Both the position numbers and the translations under genes were made by a program. The notes beneath the pieces were generated by a model that searched no databases, was not told where the DNA came from, and saw nothing but the letters and a program-made list of their open reading frames with translations. Below are positions 44,977-53,265 of a DNA stretch of 64,000 nucleotides, piece by piece. The first letter of the stretch is position 1. Each line of letters starts with the position of its first letter. Source of the DNA: Treponema sp. (lineage in GTDB: Bacteria; Spirochaetota; Spirochaetia; Treponematales; Treponemataceae); the NCBI GenBank assembly GCA_017962965.1, contig JAGCUI010000013.1, positions 28,299 to 92,298 on the forward strand, in the 5' to 3' direction.

Positions 44977-45615
44977 ATGAATGATACATTAAAAAAAATA
45001 GGCTCAATCGGAATTGTTCCTGTTCTAGTTTTAAATAAAACAGAGGATGCTGCTCCCTTAGCTCAGAGCTTAATGAAGGGTGGTTTACCATGTGCCGAAG
45101 TAACCTTTCGCACTCAGGCCGCAGAAGAAAGCATCCGTATAATAGCCAAAGCGTTCCCGGATATGTTAGTTGGAGCCGGAACAGTCTTAAGCGTAGATCA
45201 GGTAAAACGCGCCGTAGATGCCGGTGCAAAATTTATAGTAAGTCCTGGATTAAATCCAAAAGTAGTAGAATACTGTCTCAAGAAAAACTACCCTGTAACT
45301 CCAGGCATCATGACACCAACCGAGCTTGAAGTTGCCTTAGGTTACGGCTTGGATGTAGTAAAATTTTTCCCTGCCGAAAATGCCGGCGGCCTCAAAATGA
45401 TTAAAGCCATGAGTGCTCCATACACCATGATGAAGTTCATGCCTACAGGCGGCATCAATGCAACAAATGTCCGCGACTACTTAGCCTGTGACAAAATCTT
45501 AGCCTGTGGCGGCAGCTGGATGGTAAAAGGAGACCTCATAGCTTCCGGAAATTTTTCAGAAATAGAAAAGCTCACAAGCGAAGCTGCACAGATAGTGAAA
45601 GAGATAAGAAAATAA
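44977..45615 (+). CDS. eda: KDPG aldolase (2-keto-3-deoxy-6-phosphogluconate aldolase)
   Basis: 212 residues. It splits KDPG into pyruvate and glyceraldehyde 3-phosphate, the last step of the pathway. The catalytic acid lies in CAEVTFRT (Glu41) and the Schiff-base lysine in DVVKFFPAE (Lys129), with GAGTVLSVDQV and PTGGINATNVRDYLA between and after. GAGG precedes the ATG. It is followed by kdgK after 52 bases that contain a dispersed repeat. Confidence 0.95.
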   Translation: MNDTLKKIGSIGIVPVLVLNKTEDAAPLAQSLMKGGLPCAEVTFRTQAAEESIRIIAKAFPDMLVGAGTVLSVDQVKRAVDAGAKFIVSPGLNPKVVEYCLKKNYPVTPGIMTPTELEVALGYGLDVVKFFPAENAGGLKMIKAMSAPYTMMKFMPTGGINATNVRDYLACDKILACGGSWMVKGDLIASGNFSEIEKLTSEAAQIVKEIRK

Positions 45616-45623
45616 AAAAACGT

Positions 45624-45651
45624 GGATTGCCGCGCTACGCTCGCAATGACG
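45624..45651. repeat. Dispersed palindromic repeat inside eda-kdgK
   Basis: GGATTGCCGCGC then TACGCTCGCAATGACG is the same repeat type as at 50881-50908, 51151-51178 and 51199-51226. Its ends ATTGC/GCAAT are complementary, so it can fold as a hairpin in the operon mRNA. Confidence 0.7.
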
Positions 45652-45667
45652 AAAAGGAGAATTAAAA

Positions 45668-46687
45668 ATGAAAACTGTAACATTCGGTGAAATAATGCTT
45701 AGGCTCGAACCGGAGGGGTACTTCCGCTTCGTGCAGGTTGATAAAATGACTTCTACATTCGGTGGGGGAGAGGCTAACGTGGCTGTTTCGCTTGCTAACT
45801 TTGGACTTGATTCTTATTACGTTACAAAGCTTCCAAAGCATGAAATAGGGCAGGCTGCAGTAAACAGTCTTCGCCGTTATGGTGTAAATACACAATATAT
45901 TGTTCGCGGTGGAGACCGTGTTGGTATTTATTATAACGAAAGAGGTGCAAGCCAGAGAGGTTCAAAGTGTATTTACGACCGTGCACATTCAGCAATTGCA
46001 GAAGCTAAGTCTGGTGATTTTAACTGGAAAGAAATTTTTACAGACTGCAAATGGTTTCATCTTACAGGAATTACACCGGCGCTTGGCGGCGATATGGTTC
46101 AGATTTGTATAGAAGCTTGTAAGGCTGCCAAAGAAGCAGGGGCAACAGTAAGCTGCGATTTGAATTACCGCGGAAAGCTTTGGACACGTGAACAGGCCCG
46201 CGAAGCAATGACTCAGATTTGTAAATATGTTGATGTATGTATTTCAAACGAAGAGGATGCAAAGGACGTATTTGGAATCGAAGCTGAAAACACAGACATT
46301 AACAGCGGAAAGTTGAATAAAGAAGGATATAAATCAGTTGCAAAACAGCTTGCAGATAAATTCGGCTTTAAGAAGGTTGCAATCACACTTAGAACTTCTA
46401 TCAATGCAAATAGAAACAACTGGGCTGCTCTTTTATACGACGGAAAGGATTACTGCTTTAGTAAGGAATACGAAATGTACATCGTAGACAGAGTAGGTGG
46501 AGGAGACAGCTTTGGTGCAGGACTCATCTATTCTTTATTAAACGGAAAATCAACTCAGGACGCTGTAGAATTTGCAGTTGCAGCAAGTTGTCTTAAGCAT
46601 ACAATCGAAGGCGATTACAATATGGTAAGCGTTGATGAAGTAGAAAAGCTTGCAGGCGGAAACGGCAGTGGAAGAATCCAGAGATAA
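45668..46687 (+). CDS. kdgK: 2-keto-3-deoxygluconate kinase (PfkB family)
   Basis: 339 residues. It phosphorylates 2-keto-3-deoxygluconate to KDPG, between UxuA and Eda. It starts KTVTFGEIMLRLEPEGYFRF, with the sugar-binding FGGGEANVAVSLA and the PfkB signature and catalytic Asp in DRVGGGDSFGAGLIYSLL. AAGGAG precedes the ATG. It is the second gene of the eda operon and converges with the phosphatase gene two bases away; no terminator is visible. Confidence 0.93.
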   Translation: MKTVTFGEIMLRLEPEGYFRFVQVDKMTSTFGGGEANVAVSLANFGLDSYYVTKLPKHEIGQAAVNSLRRYGVNTQYIVRGGDRVGIYYNERGASQRGSKCIYDRAHSAIAEAKSGDFNWKEIFTDCKWFHLTGITPALGGDMVQICIEACKAAKEAGATVSCDLNYRGKLWTREQAREAMTQICKYVDVCISNEEDAKDVFGIEAENTDINSGKLNKEGYKSVAKQLADKFGFKKVAITLRTSINANRNNWAALLYDGKDYCFSKEYEMYIVDRVGGGDSFGAGLIYSLLNGKSTQDAVEFAVAASCLKHTIEGDYNMVSVDEVEKLAGGNGSGRIQR

Positions 46688-46689
46688 AA

Positions 46690-48795
46690 TTAGATTTCTT
46701 CGATATAGTCCCCGGTGGCTTTTCTTTTTGCAACGATGATTGTGATGTCGTCGTGGAATGGTTCTCCATCCAGGAATGTTGTGAGGCTTTTATTAATAGC
46801 TTCCAGAATGGATTTGGCAGAACCATTTTTATTTGCCTTAATCACTTTTTTGAGGCGTTCAATTCCATACTGTTCTTTTGTTGTATCTACGGCTTCTATA
46901 AGACCGTCTGTGAATAAAACAAAAATATCATTTACATTCGATTTAATCTGAGTAACTGGGAAGGAAACTCCAAGTCCTTCAATTCCAATCATTCCGTACT
47001 GTTCATCCGGATGCTTGTAAACAATTTCTGTAATTTCATTGCTTTTTGCATCAAAATAAAGCGGATGAGGATGACCTGCATTTACAATTTCAATATCACA
47101 GGTATTTTTTCTTGAAACAGGTGCAATGCGGAAAAGAAGGCCTGTCATATAGTTTTCAACATTTACTTTTTCCTGGATATAAGATTCATTGATTTTATTC
47201 ATTACCTTGGTTAAAGAATCTTTATTATCAAGGGAATTCATAAAGTGCTGAGAGATAATTCCTTTAGCTAAAATGGTCATAAGACCTGCAGGAATACCGT
47301 GGCCCGAAACATCAAAAATACTTATACCGGCAAGATTTGAGTTTTTAGTGTAGTAGTCATAAATATCGCCTGAAACATTATCTGTAAAGATTGAATATTT
47401 GGAAGCGATTTCCCAGCCCGGGAAGTTTGCCTCGAACGAAGGAATAAAATTCTTTTGAACATTTGCAACGGCTTCAAGTCCGCGTGTTAAAACAAAGTTT
47501 GTATCAGAAAGCTCTTTTGTTCTGATGGTAACAATTTCTTCAAGGTTGGCATTGAATTCTTCGAGCTTGGTTTTTAAAAGAGCGTTCTTTGAGTAAGCAT
47601 TATTAAAGCGCACAACAAGATAGCAAAGGAAAATAATGATTGTAATCTGCCAGCCGTAGAGTGTGAAGTAAGGAAGATTTTTAATCTTAAAGCCAAGACG
47701 GATTATAACATCAATTATGATGCTTAAAATTACAGGAGCAAAGCCTCCCAAAAGCTGACGTGCAATTGTCTTTTTTTCCGGCGTCTTAAAGGCAACAAAA
47801 ATCTTTGGAATACTAAAGCAGAACTGCAGAAGAACAAAGGCTGAAATAAAAGGAATAAAATCAATAAGCATTTTATAGGTTGGAATAAAATACGTGATGA
47901 AAACCGGAAGGGCAAGAAGAATCAACCTGAATTCCAGCAGATGCTTTGAAATTTTAAATTTTAAGAAAGCAATGATAAATGAGTTTGCAAAATAAATTGT
48001 TATAAAGGCGCCCATGCAAACCGTGGCTTTTAGAATCGTAAGATAATTTATGCCAAGCCCCTGAATCCATGGAACCTCTGCCGAATAGAACGGAAACAGG
48101 AAGAGAAGGGTAAAGAGATTCAAAAGTGAAAAGACGATGTATTCAACATTATCAAAAAACTTTTTTAAGCCCATGTGCATGATAAAGTAAAGAATGAATA
48201 CAAGAATCATTGCACCGGAGAAAATAAGGTTTACTTTTGAATTAGTAAAGGTTTTAAATTCAGAAGCGATGTATGCGTCCTTTTGCTGTGCGATATAAAT
48301 CTGATCTGAAATTGCACCAAGAGGACCCGGCCACACTTTAATTAAAATTGTGTTTTCGCCTTCTTTATTTATAAGATCTTTGTGAATCGGATAATAGTGG
48401 GCCTTAAAGCCTGCGCTGAATTCATTTGGAGGAAAATCCCCGTAAGTGCCGATGAGGTTTCCGTTAAAATATACTTCATCAGCTGAACGTAAAAATGCAA
48501 TGTATAAGGCAAGGTCTTTATATTTAAGGCTTTTATCAATTGTAAAGGTTGATTTAATCCAGATATAGTTTTTTTCATTAACAAGAAGACTTTGAAGATT
48601 TTCAGCGGCTTCTTCTGTGAGCTTTATAAAATCCTTGTTCCTTTGTACTTCGTGTAATGAGGCATATGGAGAAGTTTCGCAAAATAAAAGCGTGTCCTTA
48701 AGTTCGATTCTTGATGTATTTGATTTACAGGACATCAAAGTAAAAAGAATCAGAGAGAGAAAGACTGCAATATGAGTTTTCTTTTTTCTGGTCAT
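46690..48795 (-). CDS. Membrane PP2C-type (SpoIIE-like) phosphatase with 7TM sensor
   Basis: 701 residues from the ATG at 48795. An N-terminal hydrophobic segment ends in a lipobox-like FTLMSC; a jelly-roll-like extracytoplasmic domain (about 25-180, with SADEVYFNGNLIGTYGDFPP) follows. About seven membrane helices (about 195-400) match the 7TMR-DISM plan, then a coiled linker and a SpoIIE/RsbU phosphatase domain (about 440-700) with metal sites SGDIYDYY, DVSGHGIPAG, FTDGLIEA and DDITIIVAK. It would dephosphorylate anti-sigma-antagonist-type proteins in a partner-switch signal path, none of which is encoded nearby. No ribosome site is evident. Confidence 0.85.
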   Translation of the reverse strand: MTRKKKTHIAVFLSLILFTLMSCKSNTSRIELKDTLLFCETSPYASLHEVQRNKDFIKLTEEAAENLQSLLVNEKNYIWIKSTFTIDKSLKYKDLALYIAFLRSADEVYFNGNLIGTYGDFPPNEFSAGFKAHYYPIHKDLINKEGENTILIKVWPGPLGAISDQIYIAQQKDAYIASEFKTFTNSKVNLIFSGAMILVFILYFIMHMGLKKFFDNVEYIVFSLLNLFTLLFLFPFYSAEVPWIQGLGINYLTILKATVCMGAFITIYFANSFIIAFLKFKISKHLLEFRLILLALPVFITYFIPTYKMLIDFIPFISAFVLLQFCFSIPKIFVAFKTPEKKTIARQLLGGFAPVILSIIIDVIIRLGFKIKNLPYFTLYGWQITIIIFLCYLVVRFNNAYSKNALLKTKLEEFNANLEEIVTIRTKELSDTNFVLTRGLEAVANVQKNFIPSFEANFPGWEIASKYSIFTDNVSGDIYDYYTKNSNLAGISIFDVSGHGIPAGLMTILAKGIISQHFMNSLDNKDSLTKVMNKINESYIQEKVNVENYMTGLLFRIAPVSRKNTCDIEIVNAGHPHPLYFDAKSNEITEIVYKHPDEQYGMIGIEGLGVSFPVTQIKSNVNDIFVLFTDGLIEAVDTTKEQYGIERLKKVIKANKNGSAKSILEAINKSLTTFLDGEPFHDDITIIVAKRKATGDYIEEI

Positions 48796-48890
48796 ACACA
48801 ATAATTATAAACCGTGATAACCAAAAAACCAAACGAAAAGTACAATATTTAAAATAATTTCTTGTAATATAATTATTTCAGTTAAAACTA

Positions 48891-50804
48891 CTAAAATCGT
48901 TCGACGTTTTTCTTCTCTGACTTTTTATAGGCTGCAGCACCAAGGTTTTTCTTTTTTGAGTCTGATTTTTTCCCCTGTTTTGTGCTTTTATTCTCTTTTT
49001 TGTCAGCTTTTACAGAAGTTTTTCTGGTTTTTCCTTCGCTCTTATTTGATTTTGAAGAAGATTTTCCTGCCGGCTTTGATGATTTTCTTTTGTTTTCATC
49101 ATTTTTGCGTGATTTTGAGCCTGATTTTCTTGAACCTCGTCCTTCTTCCTTTGCATCCACATGCATGTGAGGGATTTTTTTGTTCTTTTTTGAAAGTTCA
49201 AGCGCTTTTTTTGCATCTTTTACAGGAAGACTTACCAAAGAGAACTGCTGTGCAACATCAATATCATCTACAAGGCGGCCCGGAATGTGAAGAAGATTTG
49301 CAAAGAATTCTGCAATTTCTTTTGCGCGGTATCCGTCCTTTTTACCAAGAGAAACGTAGATGCGCATCTGATCCCCGCGTGCTTTTATATCCTTTACGCT
49401 GATTCTTCCGTAGTGCTTAGGGCTAAGCTGATTTCCATATAAAACAGAAAGAACTCCTGCCAGTACCTTTTTGGCATCCTGATTTTCGCAAAGGCTTTCC
49501 GAGAGTGTTTCGAATTTTGTATCTACAGGGATAACTTCATCATCTTTAAAAAGCTTTTGTTTCAAATCCGAAATTAATTTGGCTTCTTTGATTGCAAGAA
49601 CTTCTGTAACATTCGGAACCTTTTCTTCTGTGAACTTACTCTTTGTGGCACGTTCAACATTTTTTATAAAGTAACCGAGCTTGCGTCTTTCTTCGGGGCG
49701 TACAAAGGTAACTGCAATACCAGTGGTTCCCGCTCTTCCTGTTCTTCCGATTCTGTGAACATAGGTTGCAGTATCAAAAGGAAGGGAATAGTTTACAACA
49801 TGAGAAAGCCCTGAAATATCAATTCCACGGGCAGCCACGTCGGTAGCAACAAGAATGCGAGTTTTCTTCATCCTGAAGCGCTCTAAAACCTTTTCTCTCT
49901 GGTTCTGCATGATGTCGCCATGGAGTGCATCTGCTTCGTAGCCTCTCATATCAAGCTCTTTTGTAACTCTGTCTGCATCCATCTTTGTGGTTGTAAATAC
50001 AAGGCCGTAAAAATCAGGAGACATGTCTATGAGGCGGACGAGTGCTTCAATCTTATCGCTTTCTTTTAAAAGCCAGTATTTTTGTTCAATTAAGAGTGCT
50101 TCATCAATTACCTTTGCTTCTTCTATGATGTCGTATTCGCCCATAAAGTCGCCGGCAATTTTTAAAATTGGAGGAGGCATTGTTGCGCTGAATAAAAGGA
50201 TTCTGCTTTGAGGATTTGCCTGTTCAAAAATTTCACGGATGTCGTCGATAAAGCCCATATCAAGCATTTCATCGCCTTCGTCCAGGATAAAATATTTTAT
50301 GTTCTTTAAATCCAGTGTTTTTCGTTCAAGGTGATCTTTAATACGGCCCGGAGTTCCTACAACAATTTCGCAGCCTCTTTTTAATTCGCGGATCTGTGTT
50401 GTGTATGAAGCACCTCCGTATAAAACAGTTGTACGAGGAAAGTCCTTGGTAGAAAAAGATTTCATTTCTTCGCAGGTCTGTACTGCAAGCTCGCGTGTCG
50501 GTTCAAGAATGAGAGCTTCTACGTGATTTGATTTTTCCCTGATAGACTGAATGATTGGTAATCCGAATGCTGCAGTTTTTCCGGTTCCTGTTCTTGCTCT
50601 TGCAATTAAATTAGTATCCCCTGTTAAAAGGCGCGGAATTGCGAGCACCTGAATTGGAGACGGAGTAACAAAGCCCTTTTTCTGTACGGCCTTTAAAGCA
50701 TATTCATCAAGTCCTAAATCTTCAAAAGTAACCGTCTCTTCGTTCTGATTTTCATTTTCGTCAGATTCAGCAATCTGATCTTCGATAATAGTATTTTCTT
50801 CCAT
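48891..50804 (-). CDS. DEAD-box-type RNA helicase with DbpA-like RNA-binding domain
   Basis: 637 residues. Helicase motifs are in order: Q motif TPSPIQ (47-52), ARTGTGKT (70-77), PTRELA, TPGR, motif II DEGD (175-178), SAT, then HGDIMQ, ATDVAARGID and HRIGRTGRAG. A DbpA-type RRM-like domain (about 460-545) and a Lys/Ser-rich tail follow, as in DeaD/CsdA cold-shock helicases that aid ribosome assembly and mRNA turnover. Motif II reads DEGD rather than DEAD; the Glu and both Asp are kept, so activity is still expected. Confidence 0.9.
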   Translation of the reverse strand: MEENTIIEDQIAESDENENQNEETVTFEDLGLDEYALKAVQKKGFVTPSPIQVLAIPRLLTGDTNLIARARTGTGKTAAFGLPIIQSIREKSNHVEALILEPTRELAVQTCEEMKSFSTKDFPRTTVLYGGASYTTQIRELKRGCEIVVGTPGRIKDHLERKTLDLKNIKYFILDEGDEMLDMGFIDDIREIFEQANPQSRILLFSATMPPPILKIAGDFMGEYDIIEEAKVIDEALLIEQKYWLLKESDKIEALVRLIDMSPDFYGLVFTTTKMDADRVTKELDMRGYEADALHGDIMQNQREKVLERFRMKKTRILVATDVAARGIDISGLSHVVNYSLPFDTATYVHRIGRTGRAGTTGIAVTFVRPEERRKLGYFIKNVERATKSKFTEEKVPNVTEVLAIKEAKLISDLKQKLFKDDEVIPVDTKFETLSESLCENQDAKKVLAGVLSVLYGNQLSPKHYGRISVKDIKARGDQMRIYVSLGKKDGYRAKEIAEFFANLLHIPGRLVDDIDVAQQFSLVSLPVKDAKKALELSKKNKKIPHMHVDAKEEGRGSRKSGSKSRKNDENKRKSSKPAGKSSSKSNKSEGKTRKTSVKADKKENKSTKQGKKSDSKKKNLGAAAYKKSEKKNVERF

Positions 50805-50860
50805 ATAAGTCCCTAAAATATATCTGAAATATCCTTATTAAGCAATCCTACCCCCATCCC

Positions 50861-50940
50861 TGTCATTGCGACCGTTCCCCCGTCATTGCGAGCCGCAGGC
50901 GAAGCAATCTACGACGTAAATTCTGAAAATTAATTTTTAA
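50861..50940. repeat. Left arm of a composite inverted repeat
   Basis: Three segments, TGTCATTGCGACCGT (50861-50875), a 28-bp block at 50881-50908 and GAAAATTAATTTTTAA (50925-50940), recur as inverted copies on the right (51199-51226, 51151-51178 and 51117-51133). The 28-bp block is a perfect inverted match. The arm lies in the divergent gap between the helicase and carD genes. Confidence 0.8.
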
Positions 50941-50955
50941 AACTGCACTAAAATC

Positions 50956-51102
50956 AAAAATCGCTCCCAGTTGCCTAGCGGATTTGCAAAACCGCGCACT
51001 CGTGCGCTACACACTGGCGTGCCAGGTAATTATAAACCTTGCCGCTCTCGCGGCACACGCCAGAGCGTTTTTGAAATCCGTTAGGCGCCTTCCGCGATTT
51101 TT
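50956..51102. repeat. 147-bp palindromic element, copy 1
   Basis: Begins AAAAATCGC and ends GCGATTTTT. The ends form imperfect inverted arms of about 38 nt sharing GCCTA, CGGATTT and CAAAA blocks. Inside are GCGCAC-TC-GTGCGC and GCCGC-TCTC-GCGGC hairpins and a CTGGCGTG/CACACGCCAG pair. 144 of 147 bases match the copy at 58350-58496. No ORF of note. Confidence 0.85.
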
Positions 51103-51116
51103 ACAGGGTATGTATG

Positions 51117-51226
51117 TTTAAAAATTGATTTTCTATATTTGACATTATGGATTGCTTCGCCTGCGGCTCGCAATGACGTAGTTATGATGTAACATTATGG
51201 ATTGTTTCGGTACGGTCGCAATGACG
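51117..51226. repeat. Right arm of the composite inverted repeat
   Basis: Carries inverted matches of the left arm: 51117-51133, the 28-bp block 51151-51178 and a diverged second copy 51199-51226 of the GGATTG...CGCAATGACG repeat. The carD promoter follows about ten bases later. Confidence 0.8.
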
Positions 51227-51236
51227 TAGTACAAAA

Positions 51237-51265
51237 TTGAATTTTTGTTTTTTTTGTGCTATAAT
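51237..51265 (+). promoter_or_regulatory. carD promoter, near-leaderless
   Basis: TTGAAT (51237-51242), a 17-base spacer and TATAAT (51260-51265) with an extended TGC. The -10 ends ten bases before the ATG, so the leader would be only a few bases, and no ribosome site is present. Confidence 0.75.
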
Positions 51266-51275
51266 AGAGATATAT

Positions 51276-51944
51276 ATGGATACAAAGTTTAAGGTTGACC
51301 AGAAGGTCGTTTACCCTAGTCAGGGTGTTGGAATTGTAAAAGAGATTTTCGAAAAAACTTTTAAAGAGCAGATGATGCTTTATTATAAGATTTATATCGA
51401 AGCCTCTGATATGATTGTTATGGTTCCGGTTGAAAAGGCTGAAGAATTGGGAATCCGCCAGATTGTTTCTGCAAAGGAAGCACAGAAAGCTTTGGATTTA
51501 CTTTCTGCAGATTTTGAACCTATCACTTCGGACTGGAAACTCCGCTATCAGATGAATCTCGAACTTCTCAAGAAAGGAACAATCAGTGATATTGCAGAAA
51601 TTGTACGCTGCTTGTACAACAGAAGCAAGGTTAAAGAACTTCCGATTCTCGAACGAAAACTTTATGATTCAGCTAAAAAACTTTTGGAAGATGAAATTGC
51701 TTATGCACTTAAAAAGACTCCAAAAGAAATTGAACAGGCTATTCACACAAAGCTCGAACCTCTTGGCGCAATTGCAAAGGTAAAACATACTCTTCAGATT
51801 GATGATGACGAAGATGATGATTTAATGGATGACGTTAATGAAAAATCTGATGATTCGGATGATGAAGATATAGATGATAATGATTCAGATTCTTCGGACG
51901 ACATGGACGAGTCAGAAGATTTTGATGACGATGAACAGTTCTAA
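51276..51944 (+). CDS. carD: CarD/CdnL-family transcription regulator with acidic tail
   Basis: 222 residues from the ATG at 51276. The RNA-polymerase-interacting domain starts DTKFKVDQKVVYPSQGVGIV (Tudor-like), followed by the helical DNA-contacting domain (about 65-165). CarD proteins stabilise the open promoter complex, notably at rRNA promoters. The last 45 residues are almost all Asp, Glu and Ser, an extension not seen in typical 160-residue members. The stop overlaps the ispD start by 14 bases, so carD, ispD and ispF form one operon. Confidence 0.9.
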   Translation: MDTKFKVDQKVVYPSQGVGIVKEIFEKTFKEQMMLYYKIYIEASDMIVMVPVEKAEELGIRQIVSAKEAQKALDLLSADFEPITSDWKLRYQMNLELLKKGTISDIAEIVRCLYNRSKVKELPILERKLYDSAKKLLEDEIAYALKKTPKEIEQAIHTKLEPLGAIAKVKHTLQIDDDEDDDLMDDVNEKSDDSDDEDIDDNDSDSSDDMDESEDFDDDEQF

Positions 51945-52689
51945 AAAATCAAGAATATCAGTAATAATAACTGCCGCAGGTTCTTCTTACAGAATTGGCG
52001 GTGGTATTAAAAAAGAATATCTTCCCTATAAAAATGGCACAGTTCTTTCACGCTGTGCTATAGCTTTTTTAAAGGCAGCAATAAAAAACAACTGGAACTT
52101 AAGTCACTTTATAATCACTTATCCAAAAGGCGGACTTGATGATTCAAAAGAGGCTGTGCTTTCGGATTCAGAATTAAAATCACTTATTAAAAATTTTTCA
52201 AAGCAGAACGGCAGCGCAGAAGATGATTTGATTTTGTTTGTAGAAGGCTCATTTTCAAGACAGGCCAGTGTTTTTAATGCACTTGATTATATTCAATCTA
52301 ACGGAAAAACTGATGTAGTTTTAATTCACGACGGTGCACGTCCTTTTGTAAGCGGCGAATTAATTCAAAATGTGGCAGATTCTGTTTTAAAAACCGGGGA
52401 GGGTGCTGTGCCGGGCCTTACTCCAACAGAGACCATTAAAGAAATTGATAAGGACGGAAAAATCATAAAGCATTTAAAAAGAATCAGCCTTGCAAGTGTT
52501 CAGACTCCACAGGGATTTGATTTTGAAAAGCTTTATTTATATCACACAAAGGCTCAAAAAGAAGATTACGAGTTTACTGATGATACTGAAATTTACGGAA
52601 GTTTTGGCGGTACTGTAAGAGTGATTTCCGGGGAAAGTGAAAATATAAAGATTACTTATCCAAAGGACTTGGAAAGTATTAAGGAATAA
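51931..52689 (+). CDS. ispD: 2-C-methyl-D-erythritol 4-phosphate cytidylyltransferase
   Basis: 252 residues from the ATG at 51931, which lies inside the end of carD; the frame upstream of it is a shadow of the acidic tail. IspD attaches CMP to methylerythritol phosphate in the non-mevalonate isoprenoid pathway. The nucleotide-binding start SVIITAAGSSYRIGGGIKKE is present though looser than the usual AAGxGxRMG form, and VLIHDGARPFVS, TPTETIKEI and LASVQTPQGFDFEKL are canonical. It stops two bases before ispF. Confidence 0.9.
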   Translation: MNSSKKSRISVIITAAGSSYRIGGGIKKEYLPYKNGTVLSRCAIAFLKAAIKNNWNLSHFIITYPKGGLDDSKEAVLSDSELKSLIKNFSKQNGSAEDDLILFVEGSFSRQASVFNALDYIQSNGKTDVVLIHDGARPFVSGELIQNVADSVLKTGEGAVPGLTPTETIKEIDKDGKIIKHLKRISLASVQTPQGFDFEKLYLYHTKAQKEDYEFTDDTEIYGSFGGTVRVISGESENIKITYPKDLESIKE

Positions 52690-52691
52690 AA

Positions 52692-53165
52692 ATGATTAGA
52701 GTTGGTTTAGGATATGATTTACACAGGCTCGTAGAAGGAAGAAAGCTTATTTTAGGCGGAGTAGAGATTCCGTTTGAAAAGGGCGAAGACGGACATTCAG
52801 ACGGCGACGTTCTTTTACATGCAATAACAGATGCAGTTTTGGGAGCGAGCGGACTTGGAGACATCGGTTCATTTTTTCCGCCTGAGGATGATAAATGGAA
52901 GGATGCAGATTCAGCATTTTTATTGGGCAGTGTACTCGAGAAGGTTTATAAGGAAGGCTGGAAAATCGAAAATCTTGACTGTGTTATAAAGCTTGAAAAA
53001 CCAAAGTTCATTCCTTTTAGAAACGACGTTATAAAATCAATTGCAAAAATCTGTAATATTCAGGATTCGCAGGTTTTTGTAAAAGCAAAGACCGGGGAAA
53101 AGCTTGGAGATGTTGGAAGAGGGGATGCAATAGAAGCGATGTGCACCTGCCTTCTTTCTAAATAA
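52692..53165 (+). CDS. ispF: 2-C-methyl-D-erythritol 2,4-cyclodiphosphate synthase
   Basis: 157 residues, normal length. The metal-binding residues are in RVGLGYDLHRLVEG (Asp8, His10) and GHSDGDVLLHAITDAVLGA, with DIGSFFPPED following. It cyclises the IspE product in isoprenoid synthesis. It directly follows ispD and is the last gene before a strong terminator. Confidence 0.95.
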   Translation: MIRVGLGYDLHRLVEGRKLILGGVEIPFEKGEDGHSDGDVLLHAITDAVLGASGLGDIGSFFPPEDDKWKDADSAFLLGSVLEKVYKEGWKIENLDCVIKLEKPKFIPFRNDVIKSIAKICNIQDSQVFVKAKTGEKLGDVGRGDAIEAMCTCLLSK

Positions 53166-53202
53166 AAACTAGCGCATCTTTGGAAAAATCTATTAAAACA
53201 AA

Positions 53203-53246
53203 AAAAAACTGATTTTGAACTTTTTACGATTCAAAATCAGTTTTTT
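53203..53246. terminator. Bidirectional terminator after ispF
   Basis: AAAAAACTGATTTTGAA (53203-53219) pairs perfectly with 53230-53246 over a ten-base loop, ending in T residues on the plus strand and after the coiled-coil gene on the minus strand. Confidence 0.88.
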
Positions 53247-53265
53247 ATTTTAACTAACCTTTAAC

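Noticed and set aside
50861..51226. Repeats considered as a CRISPR array
   Set aside because: Few copies, inverted rather than direct, with no uniform spacers and no cas genes.
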